DNA of 47,599 bases from an uncultured Lachnospiraceae bacterium (GCA_947565305.1 CANOFO010000011.1:1-47599); one strand, 5' to 3'; counted from the first letter of the stretch, positions 26,501-34,544 are shown. Made by a program: numbers and translations. The notes: generated by a model from the sequence alone, not told the origin.

Positions 26501-28342
26501 AAGCTAGTGTCGGTTGTGACAGATGAACAGGAAGCCCAGGCGGTAGTAGGTAAAATAAATGCTATCGGTACAGTTGAAGCTACAGAGGCATGTAAAGAAA
26601 AGATAGATGCGGCAAGGGAAGCATACGATGCCTTGACGGATGAGCAGAAAGAATTAATTACAGATGTACAGCTGCAAGTATTGCTGGATGCAGAAGCGAG
26701 ATATAATGACTTAGAAGCAGCCGAAACCGTAAAGGGGTTGATTGAGTCTATTGGAACAGTTTCCTTAGAGCCTGAATGCAAAGAGAAGATAGATGCGGCA
26801 AGGGAAGCATACGATGCCTTGACGGATGAGCAGAAAGAATTAGTAACGAATTATGATAAGCTGCAAGCAGCGGAAGCAGAGTATGACAGGCTCCTGGAAG
26901 AGGGAGGCCAGGCAGCGATTGACCAGGCAGCCGCAGCGGCAGCGGTAAGGAAGATAAATGCAATTGGTACGGTGACAGCCACAGAGGAATGCAAAGAGAA
27001 GATAGATGCAGCAAGGGATGCATACGATGCCCTGACAGAGGCGCAGAAGGCATTAGTCACCCCAGAGCAGTATAAGGTGCTGACCGATGCGGAAGACAGA
27101 TATGCAGAACTGTCAGGAACAGAGACTCCAACTCCGCCTTCAGCAGAACTCAAAGAACAATTGGCAGCAGCCATAGAAGCAGAATTGGCAGAAGCTTTGG
27201 TAGAAGAGGCTTATACAGAAGAGACCTGGCTGACATACAAGGAAGCATTGGAAACGCTGCAGGCCTTGGCAGAAAATGAAGATGCAACCAAGCAAGAGAT
27301 AGAAGCAGCGCTGGAAGATATGAAGACAGCAGGCGAAGGGCTTGAGGTCAAAGAAGAATATAAGCCTACAGAAGAGCAGATAACGGCGCTGGAATCGGCA
27401 GTTACTTCAGCTTCGGACATTAATCCTACAGATTACAAAGAGGATGAAAATTGGACGGCATTCCAGACGGCGCTTGCGAGAGCACAGTCAATTAAGAATA
27501 GGCCAAACGCAACTCAGGCACAGGTGGAGAAAGCGATGGCGGATTTGGCAGAGGCAATCACCAAGCTTACGCCGGCAAATGAGAAGACAGCTGCAGACAA
27601 GACAGCATTGAATAAGGCTATCAGCGATTGCAGCATTTTGAAGCAATCCGACTACACAGCAAATACCTGGAGCGCATTCCAGACAGCATTAAATGCGGCA
27701 AAGGCAATTGCAGCCAAAGAAGATGCAACGCAGGAAGAAGTAAATAACGCGCTGGCAGAGTTGAATGCTAAGAAAGCTGCCCTGCAGAAGGTTGCAGTTC
27801 AAAACGCAGTTAAGGTAAATAAGATAACACTGTCTGCAGACAGCAAGAACATTGCAGCTGGTAAGAAGGTGACAGTGAAGGCAGCGGTTAAGCCAGCAAA
27901 TGCTACAGATAAGGGTGTGACCTGGAAGTCATCAAACAACAAGTGGGCAACCGTGAACGGCAAGGGAGTGGTAACCACTAAGAAAGCTGGTGCAGGTAAG
28001 ACCGTTACCATTACAGCAACTGCTGCAGATGGAAGCAACACAAAAGCAACAATCAAGATTAAGATTATGAAGAATGCCGTTACCAAGATTACCTTGAAGG
28101 CAAAAGCCAAGAAAGTGAAAGCTGGCAAGAAAGTCACTGTCAAGGCAACGGTTAAGACCAACGGCACGAAAGCCAACAAGAAGCTGGTTTGGAAGTCTTC
28201 AAATACCAAGTGGGCAACTGTGAACAGCAAGGGAGTGGTAACCACTAAGAAAACAGGAAAAGGCAAGACCGTGACTATCACGGCAACGTCAACGGACGGC
28301 ACGAAGAAATCAGCAAAAGTTAAGATTAAGATTGTAAAATAA
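23519..28342 (+). CDS. Large modular secreted surface protein with FIVAR-like and Big_2 repeats
   Basis: A 1607-residue exported protein. The signal peptide ends near residue 37 (AYA-AEN). A module at about 43-355 joins a beta-trefoil-like segment (GDYYIMNTATGRFLNGG) to a galactose-binding-like sandwich; a second copy sits at about 691-1000. Eight helical repeats of about 60 residues (five after module A, three after module B) share the pattern IGxVxxTxxCKxKIDxAR, xAYDALT and QKxLVT. All eight carry one Cys at the same place. Three FIVAR-like bundles follow (about 1210-1424), then two Big_2 domains to the end. AGAGGAGG precedes ATG 23519. No catalytic motif or LPXTG is seen; glycan binding or adhesion is likely. 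Confidence 0.82.
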   Translation: MSKSKLRKKFVATFLAAALAITSVNLVPAGAATAYAAENATLAAGDYYIMNTATGRFLNGGNSWGTQASALEYGQFMTLSVVDAENGIYNIDSHISNGGNNHFVGAEGFIDGGATPLTIASCGNGSYTIANASGAYLTAPSGTDTTVVTYEAEKTDNSEWQILSREELIAQAVAKVRAEPNTPADITSLVLDSHTGRNNQYLSKWGSGFTSKVEVDFTGDNAKYACVEKYKGVFEFTQTITNVPNGDYEVSVQGFHRVDDTNGAVAPVYYINEAQKSLMTIDADARETQGNGWEKERNGKYVPDKMSQSGMCFAAGGYKNDFVSVRVTDHTLKIGLKATDAKSWVIWDGFDLRLKYAFTDQEEAENTAGKIAAIGEVELTDACKAKIDAARASYDALTETQEALMTEAQKKALTDAEARYTDLQAAAGAVAKINAIGEVVLTDACKDKIDEARAAYDALTDVQKEIVTAAELKILTDAETKYADLQAAAETVAKIEAIGEVSLKPSCKTKIDEAREAYDALTDVQKGLVTEEQLKVLTDAEAAYKNLYDNASEEELNQIAAQEVTDAITTIGTVELTDECRAKIDEARKLYDALTEDQKKLVTNVQVLEEAETEYKRLKDAADKAAADACKAKIAAIGEVAVTSECRLAIKVAREAYDALTEDQQALIAQEYAALATAETEYAQLVASPILADGDYYIVNAATGGYLNAGNNYQTKASVLTYGQLMTFAVSEDDNISYTIDSHYLKSGKHHLGNNGFLDGTADLLKIEKCADGKYSIANNEDKFLTALTEGTAAEFKAEKTAESEWYILNRQQLIKRLSNEVVSADDAVDVTSLIFDPDFKIYNQYFSKWNGSVAQGGLEANRCVEVYTPTAKAFDFVQTITNVPNGEYELSVQGFYRVDGEGDAVPPVYYINETEGALMTIEAEAKPEKVDGAWSTLRGEVYVPNSMNDSSNCFTAGAYTNEPISVTVTDHTLKIGVKSTDDKSWVIWDNFNLKLVSVVTDEQEAQAVVGKINAIGTVEATEACKEKIDAAREAYDALTDEQKELITDVQLQVLLDAEARYNDLEAAETVKGLIESIGTVSLEPECKEKIDAAREAYDALTDEQKELVTNYDKLQAAEAEYDRLLEEGGQAAIDQAAAAAAVRKINAIGTVTATEECKEKIDAARDAYDALTEAQKALVTPEQYKVLTDAEDRYAELSGTETPTPPSAELKEQLAAAIEAELAEALVEEAYTEETWLTYKEALETLQALAENEDATKQEIEAALEDMKTAGEGLEVKEEYKPTEEQITALESAVTSASDINPTDYKEDENWTAFQTALARAQSIKNRPNATQAQVEKAMADLAEAITKLTPANEKTAADKTALNKAISDCSILKQSDYTANTWSAFQTALNAAKAIAAKEDATQEEVNNALAELNAKKAALQKVAVQNAVKVNKITLSADSKNIAAGKKVTVKAAVKPANATDKGVTWKSSNNKWATVNGKGVVTTKKAGAGKTVTITATAADGSNTKATIKIKIMKNAVTKITLKAKAKKVKAGKKVTVKATVKTNGTKANKKLVWKSSNTKWATVNSKGVVTTKKTGKGKTVTITATSTDGTKKSAKVKIKIVK

Positions 28343-28387
28343 AAAGCTAAACTCTTTATAAATTATTCTTAAAAGAAAATAACTCCA

Positions 28388-28416
28388 TTGACTTCCTGGT
28401 TTTTCTGCGCTACCAT
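28388..28416 (+). promoter_or_regulatory. Promoter of the zinc-ribbon membrane protein gene
   Basis: TTGACT at 28388-28393 and TACCAT at 28411-28416, spacer 17 bp, about 30 bp before the start codon. Confidence 0.5.
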
Positions 28417-28447
28417 TAAGGAAACACACCGCACAGGAGATGACGAT

Positions 28448-28843
28448 ATGAAGCAGAAGATACAGCATTTTATGATGGGAAGATATGGCGCAGACCAGTA
28501 TGGACAACTGTTGATGGGGATTTCTGTGGTGTTCCTGGTGATTTCCCTGTTTACCAGGCTGGATATTTTCTATATCCTTGCTTTAGGTCTGATGGGATAT
28601 GAGTATTACCGTATGATGTCCAGGAAGGTTGAGCGAAGATATGCGGAGAATCAGAAATTTCTCAACTGGCGGTACCAATTGGTGGTAAAGTGGAACCGGA
28701 AGAAAGAGCATCTCCGGCAGCGGAAGACACATCATTTTTATAAATGCCCTTCTTGTAAGCAGAAGGTGAGAGTGCCAAAAGGCAAGGGAAGGATTTGTAT
28801 TACCTGTCCCAAATGTAAGGAAGAATTTATTAAGAACAGCTAA
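28448..28843 (+). CDS. Small membrane protein with C-terminal zinc ribbon
   Basis: A 131-residue protein with two hydrophobic helices near residues 20-55 (LMGISVVFLVISLFT and FYILALGLMGYEYY). A basic middle section rich in Arg and Lys follows, and then a CPSCKQK...CPKCKEEF zinc ribbon at about 102-126. ATG 28448 follows AGGAGA by seven bases; an earlier in-frame ATG overlaps the promoter. It is a monocistronic unit ended by a strong terminator. It is a known type of conserved clostridial hypothetical protein, and I cannot give a function. Confidence 0.8.
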   Translation: MKQKIQHFMMGRYGADQYGQLLMGISVVFLVISLFTRLDIFYILALGLMGYEYYRMMSRKVERRYAENQKFLNWRYQLVVKWNRKKEHLRQRKTHHFYKCPSCKQKVRVPKGKGRICITCPKCKEEFIKNS

Positions 28844-28847
28844 AGAG

Positions 28848-28890
28848 TATATCCCCAGGTTACGTTGTGACTTTGGGGATATCTTTTTTA
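28848..28890 (+). terminator. Intrinsic terminator after the zinc-ribbon gene
   Basis: ATATCCCCAGGTTAC pairs with GTGAC-TTTGGGGATAT (one bulged T) around GTT, followed by CTTTTTTA. Confidence 0.9.
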
Positions 28891-29163
28891 TCTTATAGGG
28901 AGGACCTTGTCACGCTAAAGTGTGAAAGTATATTCCCCACTTTGTTCTGTTTGCCTGCTTTGTATCAGGTTGGTGCATTAATTTTCCTTTGGATTGCATT
29001 TACTATATAGAATCAAGTTTACCTGTTTCAATTATAACCTCAAATTTCTATCATAATTATCATATATAATAATTTGGAATTTTTTTGAGACAAGAGTGTA
29101 CTGACCAGTTTATAATCAGATAAGCCAATCCGTACACCAGGAAGAGGGAAGAGAGGAACATTT
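28891..29163 (+). other. Intergenic AT-rich stretch before the second two-component system
   Basis: No gene is seen. Two TATAAT hexamers occur, at 29065-29070 and 29111-29116, and either could serve the response regulator gene. The TTGAGA at 29085 is 20 bp from the second one, which is long, so the promoter is not settled. Confidence 0.4.
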
Positions 29164-29853
29164 ATGGAAAAGGCAACAGTATTGCTGATTGAAGATGAAG
29201 CCAAACTGTTGGAAACTTTATCAGATTTTCTTACAATCAATGATTATCATGTCATTCAGGCAATGGATGGCCTGGATGGGATGCAGAAATTCAATAAATA
29301 TCATTCGGAGATAGATATTGTACTCCTGGACGTGATGCTTCCTTTTGCCGATGGGTATGAGGTGCTAAAGCAGATTCGTTTATGCTCAAATGTGCCAGTC
29401 ATCCTGTTGACAGCAAAAGAGGAAGTGGAAGACCAGATTAAAGGATTTTCCTACGGTGCAGATGACTATATCATCAAACCGTATTCGTTATCTGTTGTAA
29501 AATTACATATCGAAGCAGTGCTCAAACGTTATGGGCATGGGCAGGATTTCCTCTATGCCGGGGATATTAAGCTGGAGGTTAAGGCAAAGAAGGTGTATGT
29601 AAAAGACACCTTTGTAGAGACTACGCCCAAAGAGTTTGAACTGCTTCATATTCTGATTCGCAATCAGGGAACAGTGCTCACAAGAGACTATATCCTCGAC
29701 ACAATCTGGGGAGATTATTATGTTGGCGATGTGCGGACCATTGATACCCTGATTAAACAGCTGAGGAAGAAATTAGGCGACATGTCTTATATACGGACGG
29801 TATATGGAGTTGGCTATTGTTTTGAGGTAAAGAAAGATGAGAAGAAAGATTAG
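29164..29853 (+). CDS. OmpR family response regulator (second two-component system)
   Basis: A 229-residue regulator. The receiver has acidic residues in LLIEDEAK, the phospho-acceptor Asp in VLLDVMLPFADGYEVL and Lys in IIKPYS. The winged helix ends with VRTIDTLIKQLRKKLG and YGVGYCFE. GAGAGGAA precedes the ATG. Its 3' end overlaps the kinase gene by 17 bp. Unlike the system at 4177, no transporter gene is beside it, so its target is not indicated by context. Confidence 0.93.
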   Translation: MEKATVLLIEDEAKLLETLSDFLTINDYHVIQAMDGLDGMQKFNKYHSEIDIVLLDVMLPFADGYEVLKQIRLCSNVPVILLTAKEEVEDQIKGFSYGADDYIIKPYSLSVVKLHIEAVLKRYGHGQDFLYAGDIKLEVKAKKVYVKDTFVETTPKEFELLHILIRNQGTVLTRDYILDTIWGDYYVGDVRTIDTLIKQLRKKLGDMSYIRTVYGVGYCFEVKKDEKKD

Positions 29854-31264
29854 CGCCCGCATTTTTACAATGTACTGGGTATTCACTCTGGCAATGGTAT
29901 TGTGCTGCGTATTGTGCTATAAAGTGTTTTTTCCATTTTATTATGACTGGGTGAAGGATAAGCAGATTCGTGAGGCATATATGGATATCCAGGACTTAGA
30001 CCTCGCAAACCTGCTGGAGGATGATTATTCTGCGTTTGCAGAGTACGAGGAGGCAAATCTCAGTTTTACCATTGCAGACGAGGACCTGAATCCTGTGTAC
30101 ACAACAAGGGATAACCAAAAGTATCTCGTATATAAAAATATTGAGATGAAAAAGGAATTGTTTTCCAGAACTCCTGATGTGATAGAAAGGGACAGCAAAT
30201 TAAAAGAGACCACAAAACTGCGGGGGATTATTACGCAGAATCAGGTGGATTATTATATTGTGATAAAGGATACGCTGCAAAAGGTGGGTGCCGCCAAAAC
30301 TTCGGAAAACTTCACGGTACTTGCTGCCGTGCTGACCTTTCTGCTGGGCAGCCTGCTGATATGGAAATTTGCTAATGATTTTTCAAAGCCGATGGAGCGG
30401 CTTGCAGCTGCCGCAGATAAAATTGCGGCGGGAGATTTTGAAATGCGGGCGGCAAAAGAGGAGAAATATGAGGAAACTTGCCGGTTGTCGGAGAGTATCA
30501 ACAGTATGGCTGGGCGGCTTGCGCAGAGTAAGGAACAGATTGAGGAAAGCAGAAGGCAGCAGCTTCGCCAGAATATGCAGCAGGAGCGCGCAGAGAAGAT
30601 GCGCAAGGATTTTATGGCAAAGATTTCCCATGAAATTAAAACGCCCCTTGCCGTGATTTCCAGCCAGTCGGAAATGCTGGAAAATGTGGAAGGTGAAAAA
30701 CGCAAATATTACCTGTCATCTATTCAGGAAGAGGTGGAGAAGATATCGGGCATGGTCAGCAATCTTTTGGATGTTTCCTATATGGAACATCATATGGAAG
30801 GGATGCTGCAAAAAACACTGGATATGAAAGAAGTCATGGAATATATTCTGATGAAATATGATGGCCTGGTAAAAAAGAGACACCTGCATATGGAAACGTT
30901 TCTGGAAGAAGGATGTCTTGTGTATGGAGATCAGGAATACATTGAACAGGCAGTTAATAATTATATGATGAATGCCATTGAATATATGGAAATGGGGGGG
31001 AATTTGCGGGTTACCTTAAAGAAACAGAATAAGGATGTTCGTGTCGGGGTCTATAATTCAGGCAGGCAGATACTGCCGGAGGACATGGAGCGGATATGGA
31101 GCGGGTTTTATACCACCAAACAGAAAGATTCCAATGCATTTTCCCATGTGGGGCTTGGGCTGTATATTGTGCAGAATGTAGTTACCATGCAGAATGGTAA
31201 GTGCGGCGCCCAGAATATGCCGGATGGCGTGGAGTTCTGGTTTACTCTGCCCCGTACAACATAA
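29837..31264 (+). CDS. Sensor histidine kinase (second two-component system)
   Basis: A 475-residue kinase. Helix 1 lies at about 9-32, an extracytoplasmic sensor of about 120 residues follows, helix 2 lies at about 157-178 (VLAAVLTFLLGSLLIWKF) and a HAMP domain at about 180-230 (SKPMERLAAAADKIAAGDFE). A Gln/Glu-rich coiled coil (about 232-257) leads to the H box FMAKISHEIKTPLAV, the N box (NNYMMNAIEYM) and the G2 box VGLGLYIVQNVV. The layout resembles VanS/envelope-stress sensors of Clostridia. Overlap with the regulator gene marks one operon. Confidence 0.93.
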   Translation: MRRKISARIFTMYWVFTLAMVLCCVLCYKVFFPFYYDWVKDKQIREAYMDIQDLDLANLLEDDYSAFAEYEEANLSFTIADEDLNPVYTTRDNQKYLVYKNIEMKKELFSRTPDVIERDSKLKETTKLRGIITQNQVDYYIVIKDTLQKVGAAKTSENFTVLAAVLTFLLGSLLIWKFANDFSKPMERLAAAADKIAAGDFEMRAAKEEKYEETCRLSESINSMAGRLAQSKEQIEESRRQQLRQNMQQERAEKMRKDFMAKISHEIKTPLAVISSQSEMLENVEGEKRKYYLSSIQEEVEKISGMVSNLLDVSYMEHHMEGMLQKTLDMKEVMEYILMKYDGLVKKRHLHMETFLEEGCLVYGDQEYIEQAVNNYMMNAIEYMEMGGNLRVTLKKQNKDVRVGVYNSGRQILPEDMERIWSGFYTTKQKDSNAFSHVGLGLYIVQNVVTMQNGKCGAQNMPDGVEFWFTLPRTT

Positions 31265-31276
31265 TTTCCTTCCTAT

Positions 31277-31335
31277 CAGGGTCCTGAGGAATCTGCCAGA
31301 ACATGTCTGGAATTCCCCGGGACCCTGGCATTTTA
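31277..31335 (+). terminator. Hairpin between convergent kinase and pyrI genes
   Basis: CAGGGTCC at 31277-31284 pairs with GGACCCTG at 31320-31327, with inner GGAAT/ATTCC and CCAGA/TCTGG pairs, followed by GCATTTTAT. It probably terminates the plus-strand operon; the U-tract is weak. Confidence 0.6.
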
Positions 31336-31797
31336 TCTCGAATGTGTGCGAAGGCGGACTCTCTGTCCTTTCTGCCCTTTATATTTTTCCTCGCAGTATT
31401 TGCAGCGGTATGTTTCCGTCTTCTCATCTGTCAGCAGGAAAATCTGGTCTAATTCCTGCTCTACTGAGGTGATGCAGCGGGGATTGCGGCAGTGGATGAT
31501 GTTTTTGATTTTTTTGGGAAGGTGGAGTTCGCGTTTTTCTACAATTTGTTCCCCTTTGATGATATTGACCGTAATATTGTGGTCAATAAAGCCCAGCACG
31601 TCCAAATCCAAAGTATCAATATCGCATTCTACTTTCAGGATGTCTTTTTTGCCCATTTTGTTGCTGCGCGCATTTTTGATGATGGCGACGCAGCAGTCCA
31701 GCTTGTCCAGTCTCAGGTCATAGTAGAGGGAGAGGCTGGTTCCCGCCTGAATATGGTCTAATACGAAGCCTTCTGTAATTAATCCTACATTTAACAT
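31333..31797 (-). CDS. pyrI: Aspartate carbamoyltransferase regulatory subunit
   Basis: A 154-residue allosteric subunit of ATCase, which binds nucleotides and joins the catalytic trimers. The C-terminal zinc domain shows CRNPRC at about 102-107 and [10 protein letters not shown] at about 131-140. The N-terminal nucleotide-binding domain contains [13 protein letters not shown] and an [13 protein letters not shown] strand. Its ATG lies within the last bases of pyrB (7-bp overlap). The C-terminus ends in basic residues (RVRLRTHSR), slightly longer than the enterobacterial form. Confidence 0.95.
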   Translation of the reverse strand: MLNVGLITEGFVLDHIQAGTSLSLYYDLRLDKLDCCVAIIKNARSNKMGKKDILKVECDIDTLDLDVLGFIDHNITVNIIKGEQIVEKRELHLPKKIKNIIHCRNPRCITSVEQELDQIFLLTDEKTETYRCKYCEEKYKGQKGQRVRLRTHSR

Positions 31798-32711
31798 ACT
31801 TCCACCTCCAGCAATGTCAGAATGAGAGCCATCCGCACATAGACACCATATTGTGCCTGTCGGAAATAAGCGGCTCTGGGGTCGTCGTCCACTTCGACAG
31901 AGATTTCATTGACTCTCGGAAGCGGATGCATGACTATCATGTCATCCTTGGCAAGGGTCATTTTCTTCTTATTGAGGATGTAAAAATCCTTCATCCGCAC
32001 ATAGTCATCTTCATTGAAGAAGCGTTCTTTCTGTACCCTTGTCATGTAGAGGATATCCAAATCTGCCATCGCTTCTTCCAAGCGTTCCACTTCACGGAAA
32101 GCAACGTTATTTTTGTGCAGGACATCCTCGCGGATATAGCTGGGAACGCGCAGCTCCTCAGGAGAAATCAGTGTGAATTTGATGTTGGGGTAACGGATCA
32201 GGGCATGAATCAGTGAATGGACGGTACGACCGAATTTTAAATCGCCGCAAAGCCCAATATTGAGATTGTCGAGGCGTCCTTTGAGGGAACGGATGGTCAG
32301 CAAATCTGTCAGGGTCTGTGTGGGATGCTGGTGTCCGCCATCGCCAGCGTTAATAACGGGGATTGTTGATTTTTCAGAAGCAACCAATGGGGCGCCTTCT
32401 TTGGGATGGCGCATAGCGCAGATGTCTGCATAGCAGGAGATTACGCGAATCGTGTCAGAAACACTTTCCCCTTTTGCCGCAGAGCTGCTGTCTGCACTGG
32501 AAAAACCAAGAACGCTGCCGCCCAGGTTCAGCATGGCGGCTTCAAAACTCAGGCGTGTGCGGGTGCTGGGTTCATAAAAACAGGTTGCCAGCTTCTTGCC
32601 TTCACATGCGTGTGCATATTTCTGCGGGTTGTGTTCAATATCATTTGCCAAAGTGAGCAGTTTGTCCAATTCTTCTACGGACAAATCCAGCGGGCTCATT
32701 AAATGCTGCAT
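31791..32711 (-). CDS. pyrB: Aspartate carbamoyltransferase catalytic subunit
   Basis: A 306-residue enzyme forming carbamoyl aspartate, the second step of pyrimidine synthesis. Signature residues: [16 protein letters not shown] for carbamoyl phosphate, SSAAKGES with the 80s-loop Lys, [12 protein letters not shown], and [10 protein letters not shown] near the C-terminus. AGGAGG precedes the start on the minus strand. The leader from the predicted start is only about 25 nt, so there is no room for a PyrR-type attenuator. pyrBI stands apart from other pyr genes in this window. Confidence 0.96.
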   Translation of the reverse strand: MQHLMSPLDLSVEELDKLLTLANDIEHNPQKYAHACEGKKLATCFYEPSTRTRLSFEAAMLNLGGSVLGFSSADSSSAAKGESVSDTIRVISCYADICAMRHPKEGAPLVASEKSTIPVINAGDGGHQHPTQTLTDLLTIRSLKGRLDNLNIGLCGDLKFGRTVHSLIHALIRYPNIKFTLISPEELRVPSYIREDVLHKNNVAFREVERLEEAMADLDILYMTRVQKERFFNEDDYVRMKDFYILNKKKMTLAKDDMIVMHPLPRVNEISVEVDDDPRAAYFRQAQYGVYVRMALILTLLEVEVC

Positions 32712-32742
32712 AGATGGCCTCCTAAGATGTTATATTTTTATA

Positions 32743-32771
32743 ATCATATATCAGAAAAGGGTAAATTTCAA
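32743..32771 (-). promoter_or_regulatory. Promoter of pyrBI
   Basis: On the minus strand TTGAAA (complement of 32766-32771) and TATGAT (complement of 32743-32748) are 17 bp apart. It is back-to-back with the plus-strand promoter at 32784, the two -35 boxes being 12 bp apart. Confidence 0.65.
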
Positions 32772-32783
32772 GAGGAAAAAGAA

Positions 32784-32812
32784 TTGCAAGGAAATTAAAA
32801 TTATAGTAGAAT
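32784..32812 (+). promoter_or_regulatory. Promoter of the PH-domain gene
   Basis: TTGCAA at 32784-32789 and TAGAAT at 32807-32812 with a 17-bp spacer. The leader of about 70 nt contains GTAAGGAGGG at 32818, without a start codon suitably placed behind it. Confidence 0.5.
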
Positions 32813-32889
32813 TTGACGTAAGGAGGGATGGGAGGAGACCTGGGGTTTCCGATTATTTCTCAAAATAAAATTCAGCGAGGTGCTTACAA

Positions 32890-33267
32890 ATGGAAAACAC
32901 GAAAAGAGAATATCAGGAGAGGAAGAGGATTTTGTTCTTTGGTCTGCCCTGGACATTCACAAAGTATTATATCGGGGAGGAACTTTTGACAGTGAAAAAA
33001 GGTCTTTTGAAAACCGTGGAAGATGATTGTTATATGTACAAAGTGCAGGATGTAAAGATGACAACGACTTTGCTGGAGCGGATATTTGGGCTCTCCACGG
33101 TAATCTGTTATACCGGAGACACCACAGACCCCCAGATTTCCCTTACGCATATAAAAAACGCAAAAGAAATCAAAGGGTTTATCTTAGAAGCATCTGAGGT
33201 GGCAAGGCAAAAAAGGCGTACTATGAACACGCTGGACATCGGTACCATGGACGGCGATGATTTATAA
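32890..33267 (+). CDS. Bacterial PH-domain protein (bPH_2-like)
   Basis: A 125-residue protein matching a single bacterial pleckstrin-homology fold: FTKYYIGEELLTVKKGLLKTVEDDCYMYKVQDVKMT... is the usual first-strand to DIxxV pattern, then RIFGLSTVICYTGD. A C-terminal helix follows (AKEIKGFILEASEVARQKRR). There are no membrane segments. AGCGAGGTG precedes the ATG at 32890. Related proteins are common in Firmicutes and lack a known job. Confidence 0.75.
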   Translation: MENTKREYQERKRILFFGLPWTFTKYYIGEELLTVKKGLLKTVEDDCYMYKVQDVKMTTTLLERIFGLSTVICYTGDTTDPQISLTHIKNAKEIKGFILEASEVARQKRRTMNTLDIGTMDGDDL

Positions 33268-33308
33268 AATTTCTTTTGAATGGATATCCTGGCGCAGGAA
33301 TTGCAGGT

Positions 33309-33731
33309 TTATAAGTTTGCTGAGCGCTGTGATGGAACTGCCTGTTTGGAGGGATTCATCAGCAGGTTTTCAAAAATGAGCCCGGCAATCATCCAGAAAG
33401 GGGCAAAATCCAGTCGAATCACTCCTTTTATGTTTGTTTTTGCTTTGCTGTAATCCCAGGGGCAGACCTTAAATTTTTTGAGGATGCTTCCGCTGACGTA
33501 TTCGCCGAGGAAAATAAACATACTGTAAAACAGCGCCCGTATTCCGGTGGGGAATTTTCGGACCAGGCTGCAAATGGGCTTGAGGAAAGCCGCCATGCCA
33601 TAGATTGGGAACATCCACAGGGATGTTTGCCCTATCAGCTGTAATTCACGTTTTCGATAGGAATCGAGGGCGGTAAAAAGGATTTCCATACACCACCCGG
33701 TAAGTCCGCAAAGTAAAAAATTCTTTTTCAT
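33309..33731 (-). CDS. PF06541-type membrane protein (putative ABC transporter type IV)
   Basis: A 140-residue membrane protein with about four hydrophobic stretches. GLTGWCMEILFTAL, QTSLWMFPIYGMAAFL, RALFYSMFIFLGEYVSGSIL and CPWDYSKAKTNIKGVIRLDFAPFWMIAGLIFE are close to the PF06541 (formerly DUF1113) pattern. ATG 33731 is preferred; ATG 33767 would place the start inside the palindrome at 33748. Despite the family name, transport has not been shown and no partner ATPase is near. Confidence 0.75.
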   Translation of the reverse strand: MKKNFLLCGLTGWCMEILFTALDSYRKRELQLIGQTSLWMFPIYGMAAFLKPICSLVRKFPTGIRALFYSMFIFLGEYVSGSILKKFKVCPWDYSKAKTNIKGVIRLDFAPFWMIAGLIFENLLMNPSKQAVPSQRSANL

Positions 33732-33747
33732 GGGAGTAATATGCCCA

Positions 33748-33770
33748 TTTTTGCATAATCTATGCAAAAA
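33748..33770. promoter_or_regulatory. 23-bp perfect palindrome, candidate operator
   Basis: TTTTTGCATA-ATC-TATGCAAAAA: ten-base arms and a three-base centre. It ends three bases before the -35 of the lipoprotein promoter and lies about 17 bp upstream of the divergent PF06541 gene. It could be bound by a dimeric regulator serving both genes. No protein for it is identified. Confidence 0.6.
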
Positions 33771-33773
33771 ATA

Positions 33774-33803
33774 TTGACGGAAAAGAGTGAGGCATTATAT
33801 AAT
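33774..33803 (+). promoter_or_regulatory. Promoter of the lipoprotein gene
   Basis: TTGACG at 33774-33779 and TATAAT at 33798-33803 with an 18-bp spacer. Confidence 0.75.
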
Positions 33804-33840
33804 AGATATGTTGTGAAAATTTACTACAAAGGAGTATGGT

Positions 33841-34512
33841 ATGATGAAAAAAATGAGAAAAATCAGCTTGCTTTTGGTAGCGATGCTGACAGTTACAATG
33901 TTGGGAGGCTGCGGCAGTTTTGATGCTAGTGGGTACATAAAGGCGTTGCTTGACAACTCTTACAAAAATGATTCCGCTGCATTTGTGGAGCAAAAAGTGG
34001 GGACCGAGGAACAGGCCAAAGAATTGTATGACCAGGGTATTGAGACAGAAGTAAACAGCCTGATTGCCGGGGTAAACATTTCAGATGAGCTGAAAAACGA
34101 ATTTACGACAGTACTGCAGGATGTTTATAAAAGCGTTAAATATACTGTGGGGGAAGCTACCAAACAGGATGATAAATCTTATGTAGTAGAAGTGAAATAC
34201 CAGAAGATGAAGGTGTTTGCGGCAGCGATGGAGCAGTTTCAGACCGAGCAGCAGGCATATACGGATGAACTTTCCGAGCAGGTCCAAAATGGCGGCGAAT
34301 ATCCTTCTGAGGATGAAATCAACGAACAGGTATATACCCTGTTGAAGGATGCCATCAAAGATTCCTTGCAGAAAGCAGAGTATGAAGATGAGGCATCTAC
34401 GACTGTGCGGGTAGAGCTGAATGACAAGGTATATAGCCCGAATCAGGAAGATGTGGAGGCTTTGGAATATGCATTGTTTGATTTGGAGGAAGCATCGGGC
34501 CTGGCGCAGTAA
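33841..34512 (+). CDS. Putative lipoprotein
   Basis: A 223-residue protein with a lipoprotein signal: basic start MMKKMRKIS, hydrophobic core LLLVAMLTVTML, lipobox LGGC with Cys at 22-23. The mature part is acidic and mostly helical, starting DASGYIKALLDNSYKND and continuing with EEQAKELYDQGIETEV, which recalls DUF5105-like clostridial lipoproteins. AAAGGAG lies six bases ahead of ATG 33841; ATG 33844 is nearly as good. No enzyme motif is recognised. It precedes the Mrp gene by 32 bp and may share its transcript. Confidence 0.75.
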   Translation: MMKKMRKISLLLVAMLTVTMLGGCGSFDASGYIKALLDNSYKNDSAAFVEQKVGTEEQAKELYDQGIETEVNSLIAGVNISDELKNEFTTVLQDVYKSVKYTVGEATKQDDKSYVVEVKYQKMKVFAAAMEQFQTEQQAYTDELSEQVQNGGEYPSEDEINEQVYTLLKDAIKDSLQKAEYEDEASTTVRVELNDKVYSPNQEDVEALEYALFDLEEASGLAQ

Positions 34513-34544
34513 AAGAACAGTAAATTTAGACTGGAGGAATTATC

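Noticed and set aside
32712..32742. PyrR-type attenuator before pyrBI
   Set aside because: The leader from the predicted start site is only about 25 nt and shows no terminator or antiterminator.
32818..32870. Further copy of the 18150 repeat near the PH gene (GTAAGGAGGG and GACCTGGGG)
   Set aside because: Only the ribosome-site-like word is shared; the nested palindromes are missing.
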